Positions 35,714 through 46,037 of a DNA stretch of 64,000 nt are shown here, in pieces. The notes beneath the pieces were generated by a model, which was not told the origin of the DNA, did not search any database, and saw nothing but the letters and a program-made list of their open reading frames with translations. Both the position numbers and the translations under genes were made by a program. Source of the DNA: Bradyrhizobium sp. NAS96.2 (lineage in GTDB: Bacteria > Pseudomonadota > Alphaproteobacteria > Rhizobiales > Xanthobacteraceae); NCBI RefSeq assembly GCF_001908235.1, contig NZ_LGHK01000041.1, forward strand, positions 16,695 through 80,694, given 5' to 3'. Each line of letters begins with the position of its first letter. Positions within the stretch are counted from its first letter, which is position 1.

Positions 35714-37198
35714 ATGAGGACACACGTGATGAAGGGCGGGGCAACTCAACGGACGATGCGGGCCTTCATGGTCCGCGCATTGTCGTTCTCGGCCGTCACG
35801 GCGCTCTCGCTGAACCCGGCGCTGACGCCGGTGGTGGCGAGCGATTACCGCGCCGCGCCTGCTCCTGCCGCATCGGCGGACGGCGGCCAGATGAACGCCC
35901 GTTTCCTCTCGCTCGGCGTCGGCAAATCGATCGTGATCGACCTGCCCAGGGACATCAAGGACGTGCTGGTGGCCGATCCCAAGATCGCCAATGCCGTGGT
36001 CCGCTCGGCGCAGCGCGCCTACATCATCGGCGCGACGGTCGGCCAGACCAACATCGTATTCTTCGATGCCGCCGGACAGCAGATCGCGGCCTATGACATC
36101 GCCGTCAAGCGCGACCTCAACGGCGTACGTCAGGCGCTGCGCGCGGCGCTGCCGAATTCCGATATCCAGATCGAGGGCGTCGGCGACGGCGTGATGCTGA
36201 CCGGCAGCGCGGCGAGCCCGATCGATGCGCAGCAGGCCGGCGAGATCGCCACCCGGCTGGTCGGCGGCCCCGACAAGGTCGTGAACTCCATCGCGGTACG
36301 CGGCCGCGACCAGGTGATGCTGAAAGTCACGGTTGCCGAAGTCTCGCGCAGCCTGATCAAGCAGCTCGGCATCGACCTCACCGCGAACCTCAACTACGGC
36401 ACGACCGTGGTGAAATTCGCCAACAGCAACCCGTTCACCGCGAACAGCGGCCCGCTGGTGTCGGGCAACAATCTCACGACGCAGTTCGGATCATCCGTGA
36501 CGGCGACGCTCCGCGCCATGGAGAGCGCCGGCGTGGTGCGGACGCTCGCTGAACCGAACCTGACCGCGATATCGGGCGAATCGGCGACCTTCATCTCGGG
36601 CGGCGAGTTTCCAATTCCGACCGGCGTGACCTGTCAGACTTCGTCGACCGGCACGATCGGGAATTGCGTCCAGACCGTCAGCTTCAAGAAATTCGGCATT
36701 TCGCTCAACTTCACGCCGGTGGTGCTGACCGAAGGACGGATCAGCCTGCGCGTCATGACCGAAGTGTCGGAAGTCTCGACCGAGAACGCACTGACGGGCG
36801 GCGCGGGTGGAACGACGATCCCCTCGATCAAGACCCGCCGCGCCGAGACCACGCTGGAGATTCCCTCGGGCGGCTCGATGGCCATGGCCGGCCTGATCCA
36901 GGACCAGACCAAGCAGGCGATCAACGGCCTCCCCGGGCTGGCGTCGCTGCCGGTGCTCGGCACGCTGTTCCGCAGCCGCGACTTCGTCAACAACCAGACC
37001 GAACTGATGGTCCTGGTGACGCCCTATGTCGTCCGCGCGGTCGCCCAGAAGGACCTGTCGCGTCCGGATGACGGCTTCGCCAACGCATCCGATCCGCAGG
37101 CCGACCTGCTGGGCAGCCTCAATCGCATCTACGGCGTACCTGGCCGCACCGAGCCGGCGCGGAATTACCGCGGCACCTACGGCTTCATTACCGACTGA
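35714..37198 (+). CDS. cpaC: Outer-membrane secretin CpaC (RcpA-like)
   Basis: 494 residues from the ATG at 35714 (GTG at 35708 also in frame). Signal-like N-terminus, secretin N-domain (about 60-150), BON-like region, then the secretin core with GESATFISGGEFPIPTG, KKFGISLNFTPVVL and GSMAMAGLIQDQTKQAINGL. The ring is the outer-membrane exit channel of the Flp pilus. Operonic with cpaB and cpaD. Confidence 0.94.
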   Translation: MRTHVMKGGATQRTMRAFMVRALSFSAVTALSLNPALTPVVASDYRAAPAPAASADGGQMNARFLSLGVGKSIVIDLPRDIKDVLVADPKIANAVVRSAQRAYIIGATVGQTNIVFFDAAGQQIAAYDIAVKRDLNGVRQALRAALPNSDIQIEGVGDGVMLTGSAASPIDAQQAGEIATRLVGGPDKVVNSIAVRGRDQVMLKVTVAEVSRSLIKQLGIDLTANLNYGTTVVKFANSNPFTANSGPLVSGNNLTTQFGSSVTATLRAMESAGVVRTLAEPNLTAISGESATFISGGEFPIPTGVTCQTSSTGTIGNCVQTVSFKKFGISLNFTPVVLTEGRISLRVMTEVSEVSTENALTGGAGGTTIPSIKTRRAETTLEIPSGGSMAMAGLIQDQTKQAINGLPGLASLPVLGTLFRSRDFVNNQTELMVLVTPYVVRAVAQKDLSRPDDGFANASDPQADLLGSLNRIYGVPGRTEPARNYRGTYGFITD

Positions 37199-37206
37199 GG
37201 CGGACG

Positions 37207-37959
37207 ATGACACAGACCACACCCAGACCATCCGCCGATCGCAAGCGCGCCGTCAGTCTCGCCGGTGCGCTCGTCGGCCTAGCCATGACGCTCGGCGCCT
37301 GTCAGCACGCCGCCGACAACAGTTTCGCGATGGTGGATTCACCGGCCGACTATCGCCTGCGTCACCCGATCGCCGTCACCGAGTCCGACCGCTCGATCGT
37401 GGTCTTCGTCGGCCGCAGCCGCGGCGGCCTGACCGCGGAGCAGCGCGCCGAGGTGATGGGAATGGCGCAGGACTGGATGCGCGAAGGCACCGGCGCCGTC
37501 ACCATCGACGTTCCCGTCGACACGCCGAACGCCCGGCCCGCGCAGGAATCGTTGCGCGAGATTCAGGCCACCTTCGCCGCGGCCGGCGTGCCGCCGCGCG
37601 GGATCCTTGTTCGCAAGTATCATCCCGAGAATCCGCGCCTGATGCCTGCGATCCGCGTGAATTATCCCAAGATGAAGGCGGAGGCCGGGCCGTGCGGCCT
37701 TTGGCCGGAGGATCTCGGCCCGTCGATGCACAACGGGTCCTACATCCAGAACAAGCAGTACTACAATTTCGGCTGCGCCAATCAGCGCAACCTTGCCGCC
37801 ATGGTCGAAGACCCGACTGACCTCGTGCAGCCGCGCGCGGAGACCCCTGCCTACACGTCGCGCCGCAACATCGCCTTCGACAAGTATCGCAAGGGCACCA
37901 CCACTGCCACGACCTATCCCGAGGCCGACAGGGCCAAGCTAAGCGACACAGGAAAATGA
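37207..37959 (+). CDS. cpaD: Pilus assembly lipoprotein CpaD
   Basis: 250 residues. Lipoprotein signal with lipobox LGAC at about 35. The CpaD blocks YRLRHPIAVTE and GPCGLWPEDLG then NFGCANQRNLAAMVEDP are present. CpaD is an outer-membrane lipoprotein needed with CpaC for pilus assembly in Caulobacter. It overlaps cpaE by ATGA. Confidence 0.93.
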   Translation: MTQTTPRPSADRKRAVSLAGALVGLAMTLGACQHAADNSFAMVDSPADYRLRHPIAVTESDRSIVVFVGRSRGGLTAEQRAEVMGMAQDWMREGTGAVTIDVPVDTPNARPAQESLREIQATFAAAGVPPRGILVRKYHPENPRLMPAIRVNYPKMKAEAGPCGLWPEDLGPSMHNGSYIQNKQYYNFGCANQRNLAAMVEDPTDLVQPRAETPAYTSRRNIAFDKYRKGTTTATTYPEADRAKLSDTGK

Positions 37960-39224
37960 TCACCTACGCGCAGCAAAACTCCGAAGAGCAGACGGACGCC
38001 CCGCCGCAGGCCGTGGACGACCACATTGCTCCGGCGCCACGGGTTTCGGTTCAGGCGTTCTGCGAAACGGTCGAGACCGCCGCCGCCGTGCAGTCGGCGG
38101 GCGAGGATCGCCGGCTGGCCAAGGCCCATCTCAAGATCCAGATGGGCGGCATGGCGGCCGCCATCGAGGCCTATCGCTCGGCGCCGACGCCCAACGTCAT
38201 CATCCTCGAGACCGAGGGCCGCAGCGACATTCTGGCCGGCCTCGACCAGCTCGCCACGGTGTGCGACGCCGGCACAAGGGTGGTCGTGATCGGCCGGGTC
38301 AACGACGTCACGCTGTACCGCGAGCTGGTGCGCCGCGGCGTCAGCGACTACGTGATTGCGCCGGCGCATGCAATCGACGTGGTGCGCGCGGTCTGCAACC
38401 TGTTCTCGGCGCCAGAAGCCAAGGCGGTCGGCCGCGTCGTCGCCATCGTCGGCGCCAAGGGCGGCGTCGGCGCCTCGACGATCGCGCACAATGTCGCCTG
38501 GGCGATCGCCCGCGATCTGGCGCTCGATTCCGTGGTCGCCGATCTCGATCTTGCGTTCGGCACCGCCGGCCTCAACTACAACCAGGATCCGGCGCAGGGC
38601 ATCGCGGATGCCGTGTTCTCGCCGGACCGCGTCGATACCGCCTTCGTCGACCGCCTGCTGTCGAAATGCACCGACCATCTCAGCCTGCTGGCGGCGCCGG
38701 CTACGCTCGACAAGGTCTACGATTTCGGCGCCGAAGCTTTCGATGCGATCTTCGATACGCTGCGCACCACGATGCCCTGCATCGTGCTGGACGTGCCGCA
38801 TCAATGGTCCGGCTGGACCAAGCGTGCGCTGATCGCAGCCGACGACATCCTGATCGTGGCGGCGCCCGACCTCGCCAATCTGCGCAACGCCAAGAACATG
38901 TTCGACCTCCTGAAGGCGTCACGGCCGAACGACCGGGCGCCGCTGTACTGCCTGAACCAGGTCGGCGTGCCGAAGCGTCCGGAGATCGCAGCGGGCGAAT
39001 TCGCCAAGGCGATCGAAAGCCAGCCGATCGCCGCCATCCCGTTCGATCCGCAGATCTTCGGTTCGGCCGCCAACAACGGCCAGATGATCGCGGAGATCTC
39101 CGCCAATCACCGCGCAGTCGAGATGTTTCTGCAGATGGCGCAGCGGCTGACAGGCCGCGGCGAAACCAAGAAGCCGAGGGGGTCCTTCCTGTCGCCCCTG
39201 CTCGAAAAGCTGCGGTCCAAATAG
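37956..39224 (+). CDS. cpaE: Pilus localisation ATPase CpaE/TadZ
   Basis: 422 residues. An N-terminal receiver-like atypical domain (about 60-150; no phospho-acceptor pattern) is followed by a ParA/MinD-like domain with deviant Walker A KGGVGASTIAHNVAW and VVADLDLAFGTAGLN. It recruits the Tad machinery to the cell pole. It lies between cpaD (overlap) and cpaF (24-base gap). Confidence 0.93.
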   Translation: MITYAQQNSEEQTDAPPQAVDDHIAPAPRVSVQAFCETVETAAAVQSAGEDRRLAKAHLKIQMGGMAAAIEAYRSAPTPNVIILETEGRSDILAGLDQLATVCDAGTRVVVIGRVNDVTLYRELVRRGVSDYVIAPAHAIDVVRAVCNLFSAPEAKAVGRVVAIVGAKGGVGASTIAHNVAWAIARDLALDSVVADLDLAFGTAGLNYNQDPAQGIADAVFSPDRVDTAFVDRLLSKCTDHLSLLAAPATLDKVYDFGAEAFDAIFDTLRTTMPCIVLDVPHQWSGWTKRALIAADDILIVAAPDLANLRNAKNMFDLLKASRPNDRAPLYCLNQVGVPKRPEIAAGEFAKAIESQPIAAIPFDPQIFGSAANNGQMIAEISANHRAVEMFLQMAQRLTGRGETKKPRGSFLSPLLEKLRSK

Positions 39225-39248
39225 TGGTCCGCGTGGAGTCAAGACGTC

Positions 39249-40712
39249 GTGTTTGGTAAGCGTAGCGGAAACGATGGGGACGTGCGGGCACCCAAGCCCG
39301 CTTTTCAGACGCCGGAGCATGCCGGATCGTCGCCGATGGCGCGCGAGTCCGCCGCCCCGACGATATCGTCGCCGCCGCTGGCCCCGGCCAAGCCGCCGCC
39401 TGCTCCCGCCGTCGAAGCCCGCCGCTCGGACAATTACTACCAGGTCAAGGCAACGATCTTCGGCGCCCTGATCGAGGCGATCGACCTTGCCCAGCTCGCC
39501 AAGCTGGACAGCGAGTCGGCGCGCGAGGAAATCCGCGACATCGTCAACGAGATCATCGCGATCAAGAACATCGTGATGTCGATCGCCGAGCAGGAAGAGC
39601 TGCTCGACGACATCTGCAACGACGTGCTCGGCTACGGACCTCTCGAGCCCCTGCTGTCGCGCGACGACATCGCCGACATCATGGTCAACGGCGCGGGCAC
39701 GGTGTTCATCGAAGTCGCCGGCAAGATCCAGCGCACCGGCATCCGCTTTCGCGACAACCAGCAGCTGCTCAACATCTGCCAGCGCATCGTCAGCCAGGTC
39801 GGCCGGCGCGTCGACGAATCCTCGCCGATCTGCGACGCCCGTCTCGCCGACGGCTCGCGCGTCAACGCCATCGTGCCGCCGCTGGCGATCGACGGGCCCG
39901 CGCTCACCATCCGCAAATTCAAGAAGGACAAGCTGACGCTGGAGCAGCTCGTCAAGTTCGGCGCGATCACGCCGGAAGGGGCGACCATCCTGCAGATCAT
40001 CGGTCGGGTCCGCTGCAACGTGATCATCTCGGGCGGTACCGGCTCGGGCAAGACCACGCTGCTGAACTGCCTGACCAACTATATCGAGCACGACGAACGT
40101 ATCATCACCTGTGAAGACGCCGCCGAACTTCAGCTGCAGCAGCCGCATGTGGTGCGGCTGGAAACCCGGCCGCCGAACATTGAAGGCGAGGGCCAGGTCA
40201 CGATGCGCGAGCTGGTTCGCAACTGCCTGCGTATGCGTCCCGAGCGCATCATCGTCGGCGAAGTCCGCGGACCCGAAGCGTTCGACCTGCTGCAGGCGAT
40301 GAACACCGGCCACGACGGCTCGATGGGCACGCTGCACGCCAACAATCCCCGCGAAGCGCTGTCACGCTGCGAATCCATGATCACCATGGGCGGCTTTTCG
40401 CTTCCCTCACGCACCATTCGCGAGATGATCTGCGCCTCGGTCGACATCATCGTGCAGGCCGCGCGCCTGCGCGACGGTTCGCGCCGCATCACTCACATCA
40501 CCGAGGTGATGGGAATGGAAGGCGACACCATCATCACCCAAGACATCTTCCTCTACGACGTGGTCGGGGAAGACGCCAACGGCAAGATCATCGGCAAGCA
40601 CCGCTCGACCGGCATCGGCCGGCCACGCTTCTGGGAGCGGGCGCGCTACTACAATGAAGAGAAGCGGCTTGCGGCGGCGTTGGACGCCTCCGACTCGCCG
40701 GCGCCGGTCTAG
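39249..40712 (+). CDS. cpaF: Tad secretion ATPase CpaF/TadA
   Basis: 487 residues, GTG start at 39249. A disordered Pro/Ala N-terminus (about 1-55) precedes the hexameric secretion ATPase core: Walker [13 protein letters not shown] (about 261-272), the Asp and His boxes [20 protein letters not shown] and the Walker B segment [17 protein letters not shown]. It energises both extension and retraction of Tad pili in relatives. Confidence 0.95.
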   Translation: MFGKRSGNDGDVRAPKPAFQTPEHAGSSPMARESAAPTISSPPLAPAKPPPAPAVEARRSDNYYQVKATIFGALIEAIDLAQLAKLDSESAREEIRDIVNEIIAIKNIVMSIAEQEELLDDICNDVLGYGPLEPLLSRDDIADIMVNGAGTVFIEVAGKIQRTGIRFRDNQQLLNICQRIVSQVGRRVDESSPICDARLADGSRVNAIVPPLAIDGPALTIRKFKKDKLTLEQLVKFGAITPEGATILQIIGRVRCNVIISGGTGSGKTTLLNCLTNYIEHDERIITCEDAAELQLQQPHVVRLETRPPNIEGEGQVTMRELVRNCLRMRPERIIVGEVRGPEAFDLLQAMNTGHDGSMGTLHANNPREALSRCESMITMGGFSLPSRTIREMICASVDIIVQAARLRDGSRRITHITEVMGMEGDTIITQDIFLYDVVGEDANGKIIGKHRSTGIGRPRFWERARYYNEEKRLAAALDASDSPAPV

Positions 40713-40723
40713 GGGAGCGCAGG

Positions 40724-41701
40724 ATGCAGACGCAAACGCTCGCTCTGGCCTTCCTCGCCGCCACCACCGTGGGCGGCATCGCCTGGGTCTTCCTGTACCC
40801 GTACCTCTCCGGGGAGAAGAAGGCCGAGTCGCGCCGTGCATCGGTAGCGCGCAGCGAACAGCCGACGACGCGAGGCAGCGAGCGCACGCAGCGCTCCCGC
40901 CGCGAGCAGGTCGAGGGATCGCTGAAGGAGCTCGAGGCGCGGCGGCAGAAGGACAAGAAAGTCCCGCTCGGCGTCCGCATCTCGCAGGCCGGACTGGAGT
41001 GGTCCGAGCAGAAATTCTGGATGATCTCCGGCGCGCTCGGCCTGTTCGGGTTCGGCGTGGCCTTCATCGTCGGCGGAGGACTGCTCGGTGCGGCCGGCAT
41101 CGGCTTCGCCATGGGTCTCGGCGCGCCGCGCTGGCTGCTCGGCTTCTTGAAGAAGCGGCGGGAGAAAGCGTTCCTGAAGGCGCTGCCCGACGCCGTCGAC
41201 GTCATCGTGCGCGGAATCAAGGCCGGCCTGCCGCTGTTCGAATCGCTCAAGGCGGTCGTCAACGACGCGCCTGAGCCGCTGCGCAGCGAGTTCCTTGCGA
41301 TCATCGAGACCCAGGCGATCGGCATGCCGCTCGGCGAGGCCTGCGCCCGGCTCTACGAACGCATGCCGCTGCCGGAGGCGAACTTCTTCGGCATCGTGAT
41401 CGCGATCCAGCAGAAATCCGGCGGCAATTTGTCGGAAGCGCTCGGCAACCTGTCGCGGGTGCTTCGCGACCGCAAGAAGATGGCCGAGAAGATCCAGGCG
41501 ATGTCGATGGAAGCGAAGGCTTCCGCCGCCATCATCGGCTCGCTGCCGCCGATCGTGATGATCCTCGTGTTCCTCACGACGCCGGACTACATCGCCCTGC
41601 TGTGGACGAACTCGATGGGCCAGCTGATGCTGGTTGGCTGCGCGCTCTGGATGACGTGCGGCGTGCTCGTGATGAAGAAGATGATCAACTTCGATTTCTG
41701 A
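40724..41701 (+). CDS. tadB: Inner-membrane platform protein TadB
   Basis: 325 residues. Helices at the N-terminus, at about 100-140 and at the C-terminus frame a T2SSF domain (FLKALPDAVDVIVRGIKAGL, ANFFGIVIAIQQKSGGNLSE). With TadC it forms the membrane platform coupling CpaF to pilus assembly. A short linker rich in Arg/Glu (about 35-75) is typical. Confidence 0.93.
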   Translation: MQTQTLALAFLAATTVGGIAWVFLYPYLSGEKKAESRRASVARSEQPTTRGSERTQRSRREQVEGSLKELEARRQKDKKVPLGVRISQAGLEWSEQKFWMISGALGLFGFGVAFIVGGGLLGAAGIGFAMGLGAPRWLLGFLKKRREKAFLKALPDAVDVIVRGIKAGLPLFESLKAVVNDAPEPLRSEFLAIIETQAIGMPLGEACARLYERMPLPEANFFGIVIAIQQKSGGNLSEALGNLSRVLRDRKKMAEKIQAMSMEAKASAAIIGSLPPIVMILVFLTTPDYIALLWTNSMGQLMLVGCALWMTCGVLVMKKMINFDF

Positions 41702-41710
41702 CGGTGCAGC

Positions 41711-42685
41711 ATGATTGATATTCTGGTCGCCAAGCTTCACGACGTCAGGTTCATGACCATGTTGCTTGCCTTCTTCGCGGCAAGCGCGACGGTCTACACG
41801 CTGGTGATGCCGCTGCTCGCCGGCGGCGACCTCAACAAGCGCATGAAGGCCGTCGCCAGCGAGCGCGAACGCCTCCGGCAGCGCGAACGCGAACGCCTGG
41901 CCAAGTCGGAAAAGGTGACGCTGCGCCAGACGCCGCGGCAGGCCGTCTCCAAGATGGTGGATGATCTGAACCTCACCAAATGGCTGGCCCAGGAAGCGGC
42001 GATCGAGAAGCTCGTGATGGCCGGCTATCGCGGCCACGCGCCGTATGTCTACTTCCTGGCAGCACGCGCGGTCACGCCGATCCTGATGCTGATCGGCGCG
42101 ATCATCTACACTTTTTTCATCGCGGGCGCGAACTGGTCGCTGACGCTCAAGATCGGCATTTGCGTCGGCGCGACGTACGCCGGCCTGCAGGCGCCGATGC
42201 TGTTCCTGAAGAACGCGATCTCCAAGCGCCAGCTCCAGATCAAGCGCGCTTTCCCTGATTCGCTCGACCTGCTGCTGATCTGCATCGAGTCGGGCATGTC
42301 GGTCGAGGTCGCCTTCCGCAAGGTTGCTAACGAGATCGTCGGACAGTCGATCGCGTTGTCGGAGGAGTTCGCGCTGACGACCGCGGAATTGTCCTACCTG
42401 CAGGACCGCAAGTCGGCCTACGAGAACCTGGCGCGCCGCACCGGCCTCGAAGGCGTGAGGTCGGTCTGCATGGCCTTGCAGCAATCCGAACGCTACGGCA
42501 CGCCGCTCGGCCAAAGCTTGCGCGTGATGGCGCAGGAAAACCGCGACATGCGCATGAACGAGGCCGAGAAGAAGGCCGCGGCGCTGCCGCCCAAGCTGAC
42601 GGTGCCGATGATCCTGTTCTTCCTGCCCTGCCTGTTCATCGTGATCCTCGGGCCGTCCTACATCAAGATCGCCACGATGCACTGA
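41711..42685 (+). CDS. tadC: Inner-membrane platform protein TadC
   Basis: 324 residues. T2SSF domain with FPDSLDLLLICIESGMSVEV and CMALQQSERYGTPLGQSLRV, and terminal membrane helices. It begins 9 bases after tadB and is the last plus-strand gene of the tad block, before a terminator-like hairpin. Confidence 0.93.
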   Translation: MIDILVAKLHDVRFMTMLLAFFAASATVYTLVMPLLAGGDLNKRMKAVASERERLRQRERERLAKSEKVTLRQTPRQAVSKMVDDLNLTKWLAQEAAIEKLVMAGYRGHAPYVYFLAARAVTPILMLIGAIIYTFFIAGANWSLTLKIGICVGATYAGLQAPMLFLKNAISKRQLQIKRAFPDSLDLLLICIESGMSVEVAFRKVANEIVGQSIALSEEFALTTAELSYLQDRKSAYENLARRTGLEGVRSVCMALQQSERYGTPLGQSLRVMAQENRDMRMNEAEKKAAALPPKLTVPMILFFLPCLFIVILGPSYIKIATMH

Positions 42686-42709
42686 GCTGCGTAGCAGCGC
42701 CTACGAAAA

Positions 42710-42736
42710 CGCCGGCAATGCCGGGCGCTTTCTTTT
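42710..42736 (+). terminator. Probable terminator after tadC
   Basis: CGCCGGCA pairs with TGCCGG(G)CG with one bulged G, followed by CTTTCTTTTG. Imperfect stem, moderate U tract. Confidence 0.6.
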
Positions 42737-42803
42737 GTGTGCGCATGAGCACGATGCTTCGCGAGCTGAGAGCTTCGCTGTCAAACGCAAAAGGCGTGGA
42801 GCG

Positions 42804-43601
42804 CTAGTCGTCCTTGGCGACGACAGGTGCGGCGCGCGATGCGGTCCGCGGCCCGTCCTTGCGGTTCAGCATGTCGCGGAGATAGGCGACATTGGCCGCC
42901 GCCTCTTCCGCCGGCAGGTCGGCCTTGACGATGGTTTCAGCCTCGGCGAAGCGGCCCTGCAGGCCGACGACCAGCGCAAGGTTCTGCCGGATGCGGGTAT
43001 CGGCGCGGGCGCTGGCATAGGCCTGGCGCAGCGTCTCTTCCGCCTTCGGCAATTCCTTGGTCAGCATGTAGGACAGGCCGAGATTGGACAGCACCGACGG
43101 CTCGTCCGGAGCCAGCCGAAGGGCGCTGGCGTAATAGCGCCGCGCTTCTTCATGCCGGTTCAACTTGTCGAGCGTGGTGCCCTGCACCGACAGGATCCGC
43201 CAGTCCGGATTGTCGGGGCTGTGCGCGCGGCTCAACACGTCGAACGCGGCCTGCGAATTGCCGTTGTCGGCGAGCGCACGGCCATAGGCGGCGAGCAGCG
43301 GCTTGCTGCCGGGGCTGGCGAGCGTGGCCTGCTCCAGCACGGCGCAGGCCTGCGAGCGCTGTCCGGTCATGCGCAACGCCTGGCCGTAGGCGATCGCCGC
43401 GTCGACATCCTTGGGGTTCTTGCGATAGCGCTCGCCATAGAGCTCGACGGCGCGACGCGGATCGTCGGGCGCGGGATCCGGCCGCGACGCGATCGATCCG
43501 GTCACGTCGGACATGGTCTGGCAGCCGCCAAGCCCTGCGGCCAAAAGCGCCACGAGGGCTGCGGAAGCGAGATGCCGGGTCAAATTGGACTGTCGACGCA
43601 T
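42804..43601 (-). CDS. tadD: TadD-like TPR lipoprotein
   Basis: 265 residues from the ATG at 43601 (a GTG at 43616 is possible). Lipobox LGGC at about 25, then four to five TPR units (AIAYGQALRMTGQRSQACAV, LLAAYGRALADNGNSQAAFD, VLSNLGLSYMLTKELPKAEE). TadD lipoproteins help localise or assemble the secretin. It is convergent with the tadB-tadC end of the locus. Confidence 0.88.
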   Translation of the reverse strand: MRRQSNLTRHLASAALVALLAAGLGGCQTMSDVTGSIASRPDPAPDDPRRAVELYGERYRKNPKDVDAAIAYGQALRMTGQRSQACAVLEQATLASPGSKPLLAAYGRALADNGNSQAAFDVLSRAHSPDNPDWRILSVQGTTLDKLNRHEEARRYYASALRLAPDEPSVLSNLGLSYMLTKELPKAEETLRQAYASARADTRIRQNLALVVGLQGRFAEAETIVKADLPAEEAAANVAYLRDMLNRKDGPRTASRAAPVVAKDD

Positions 43602-43809
43602 GGCACTGTGACTCACGAAATCGGGCGAATGGATCCAACTGAGCGTGCCAGCAATAGACTGTTAACCCTAACGTCTGGTTAACTGGCACGGTCAGTGATC
43701 GGCGCGCCCGGTTCCAATGCCGCAGGTCACGTCAACCGCGGGCGCGCTACCATCCGCCATGAAAGGCGTGTAGTAGCCAACCAACGCCGCCAGAACAGCC
43801 GAGAGCCGC

Positions 43810-45189
43810 ATGCCATCCGTGTTCGAGACCGCACCCACGACCGCCGTTACGCCGATCACCTTCGTTACCAGGGCGACATGGGATGCGATCCGCAGCGAGT
43901 TGCCGGCGCCGGCCCGCCAGTTCGCCGAGGCCAACGGCTTTGAGGCCAAGCCCGGCAAATCCCTTGCCTTGCCGGCGGCTGACGGCGGCATCGCGCAGGT
44001 GCTGTTCGGCCTCGAGGACGCAGACCACAAGGCGCGCGATCCGTTCCGGCCCGGCGCCCTGCCCGGCCTGCTGCCGCCGGGCGTCTACCGCTTTGCCAAT
44101 GCGCCACATGACACACGGCTTGCCGCGCTCGCCTTCGCGCTCGGCTGTTACCGCTTCGGCCGCTATCGCAAGAACAAGGCCCCCGAGGTTCGCCTGGTGC
44201 CGCCCGACGGCGTCGATGCCGCCGAGATCGCGCGGATCGCGGATGCCGCGGCACTGGCGCGCGACCTCATCAACACGCCGTCCAACGACATGGGACCGGC
44301 CGAGCTCGCCGAGATGGCGCGCGATCTCGCAAGCCGGTTCGGCGCCGCCTTCAATTGCATCGACGGCGACGAGCTCGCACAGAACTTCCCGCTGATCCAT
44401 GCCGTCGGCATGGCCTCGACGCGCGCGCCGCGGCTGATCGATTTCACCTGGGGCGATCCGGCCCATCCAAAGGTGACGCTGGTCGGCAAGGGTGTCTGCT
44501 TCGACACCGGCGGGCTCGATCTCAAGCCGTCGAGCGGCATGCTGATCATGAAAAAGGACATGGGCGGCGCCGCCAACGTGCTGGCGCTGGCACAGATCGT
44601 GATGGATGCGAAGCTGAAGGTGCGGCTGCGCGTGCTGATCCCGGCGGTCGAGAACGCGGTTGCCGGCAACGCGTTCCGCCCGCTCGACATCTTCAAGTCG
44701 CGCAAGGGCATCACCGTCGAGATCGGCAACACCGACGCCGAGGGGCGGCTGGTGCTCGCCGACGCGCTGGCGCTGGCCGATGAGGAGACGCCGGATCTCC
44801 TGATCGATCTCGGCACGCTGACCGGCGCGGCGCGCGTGGCGCTGGGCCCCGATTTGCCACCGTTCTACACCAATGACGAGGCGCTCGCCGGCGACGTCAC
44901 AGTTCACGCGAAGAGCGAGAACGACCCGTTGTGGCGGATGCCGCTATGGCCGGCCTACGATGCCTGGCTCGACTCCAAGACCGCCGACATCACCAACGCA
45001 CCGTCAGGCAGTTTTGCGGGCTCGATCACCTGCGCGCTGTTCCTGCAACGCTTCGTCGAGCACGCCAGGAGCTGGCTGCATGTCGACATCTACGGCTGGA
45101 CGCCATCGGCAAAGCCCGGTCGCCCCGAAGGCGGCGAGTGCCAGGCAGCGCGCGCGATCTACAAATTGCTGAGCCAGCGCTATGGATGA
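43810..45189 (+). CDS. M17 leucyl aminopeptidase family protein
   Basis: 459 residues. The C-terminal catalytic domain carries the M17 metal sites: GVCFDTGGLDLKPSSGMLIM, KKDMGGAANV and the signature NTDAEGRLVLADAL, then IDLGTLTGAARVALG. The N-terminal domain is shorter and diverged from PepA. It is a cytosolic two-metal aminopeptidase, possibly specific for peptides released from murein. The stop overlaps the NlpC/P60 gene by 8 bases (45182-45189), so the two are coupled. Confidence 0.92.
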   Translation: MPSVFETAPTTAVTPITFVTRATWDAIRSELPAPARQFAEANGFEAKPGKSLALPAADGGIAQVLFGLEDADHKARDPFRPGALPGLLPPGVYRFANAPHDTRLAALAFALGCYRFGRYRKNKAPEVRLVPPDGVDAAEIARIADAAALARDLINTPSNDMGPAELAEMARDLASRFGAAFNCIDGDELAQNFPLIHAVGMASTRAPRLIDFTWGDPAHPKVTLVGKGVCFDTGGLDLKPSSGMLIMKKDMGGAANVLALAQIVMDAKLKVRLRVLIPAVENAVAGNAFRPLDIFKSRKGITVEIGNTDAEGRLVLADALALADEETPDLLIDLGTLTGAARVALGPDLPPFYTNDEALAGDVTVHAKSENDPLWRMPLWPAYDAWLDSKTADITNAPSGSFAGSITCALFLQRFVEHARSWLHVDIYGWTPSAKPGRPEGGECQAARAIYKLLSQRYG

Positions 45190-46024
45190 TCCCCGCCTCA
45201 CTCCCGCGCGCGACGACGTCGCCGCGAAATATCTCGAGGGCAAGGTCAAGGCTGCGCGCTTCGTTGAAGGCGAGACCTCCGAGGTCGTTGACGCCATCGC
45301 GCCGCTGCGGCGGGCGCCGGCGGCCGATGCCGAACAGATGACGCAGGCGCTGAAAGGCGAGCGCGTCACGGTGTATGACCGCAATGGCGAAGGCTGGGCC
45401 TGGGGCCAACTTGCCGACGACGGCTATGTCGGCTGGATTCCCGACGCCGCGCTGGCCAAGCCCGGCACGACGGCCACGCACAAGGTGACGGCGCTGCGCA
45501 CGCTGGCGTTCCCGGGACCGTCGATCAAGCTGCCGCCGGTCGAGGCGCTGGCGATGGGGACGAAGCTCGCAATCGTCCGCGAGGACGGCGCCTTCGCGGT
45601 GAGCCGCGAGGGCTGGCACTTCCCTCGTCCACACGTCGGACCTCTCGGCGCGATGGCCGAGGATTTCGTCGCCATCGCCGAGCAATTCGTCGGCACGCCC
45701 TATCTGTGGGGCGGCAAGTCGAGCCTCGGCATCGATTGCTCCGGCCTGGTGCAGATCGCACTGACTGCTGCCGGCACCGGCTGCCCGCGCGACAGCGACA
45801 TGCAGCAGGAAGGGCTCGGCCGCGAATTGACGGCTACGGAATCCAAGCATCTGCAGCGCGGCGACCTGATCTTCTGGAAGGGCCATGTCGCCATCGTGCG
45901 CGACGCAACGACGATCGTGCACGCCAATGCGTATCACATGGCGACGGTGGTGGAGAACACGCACGCCGCGATCGCGCGGATCAAGGCCGCGGGCAGCGAG
46001 GTGCTGGCGATCAAGCGGCTTTAA
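45182..46024 (+). CDS. NlpC/P60 murein-peptide hydrolase with SH3 domains
   Basis: 280 residues. Two bacterial SH3-like regions (about 35-95 and 105-150) precede an NlpC/P60 domain with catalytic Cys186 in GIDCSGLVQ, His235 in KGHVAIV and a polar third residue in IVHANAYH. There is no signal peptide, so this is likely a cytosolic gamma-D-Glu-diaminopimelate (or L-Ala-D-Glu) peptidase of the YkfC kind, acting on imported murein peptides with the overlapping aminopeptidase. Confidence 0.9.
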   Translation: MDDPRLTPARDDVAAKYLEGKVKAARFVEGETSEVVDAIAPLRRAPAADAEQMTQALKGERVTVYDRNGEGWAWGQLADDGYVGWIPDAALAKPGTTATHKVTALRTLAFPGPSIKLPPVEALAMGTKLAIVREDGAFAVSREGWHFPRPHVGPLGAMAEDFVAIAEQFVGTPYLWGGKSSLGIDCSGLVQIALTAAGTGCPRDSDMQQEGLGRELTATESKHLQRGDLIFWKGHVAIVRDATTIVHANAYHMATVVENTHAAIARIKAAGSEVLAIKRL

Positions 46025-46037
46025 GAAGACCCATCTC

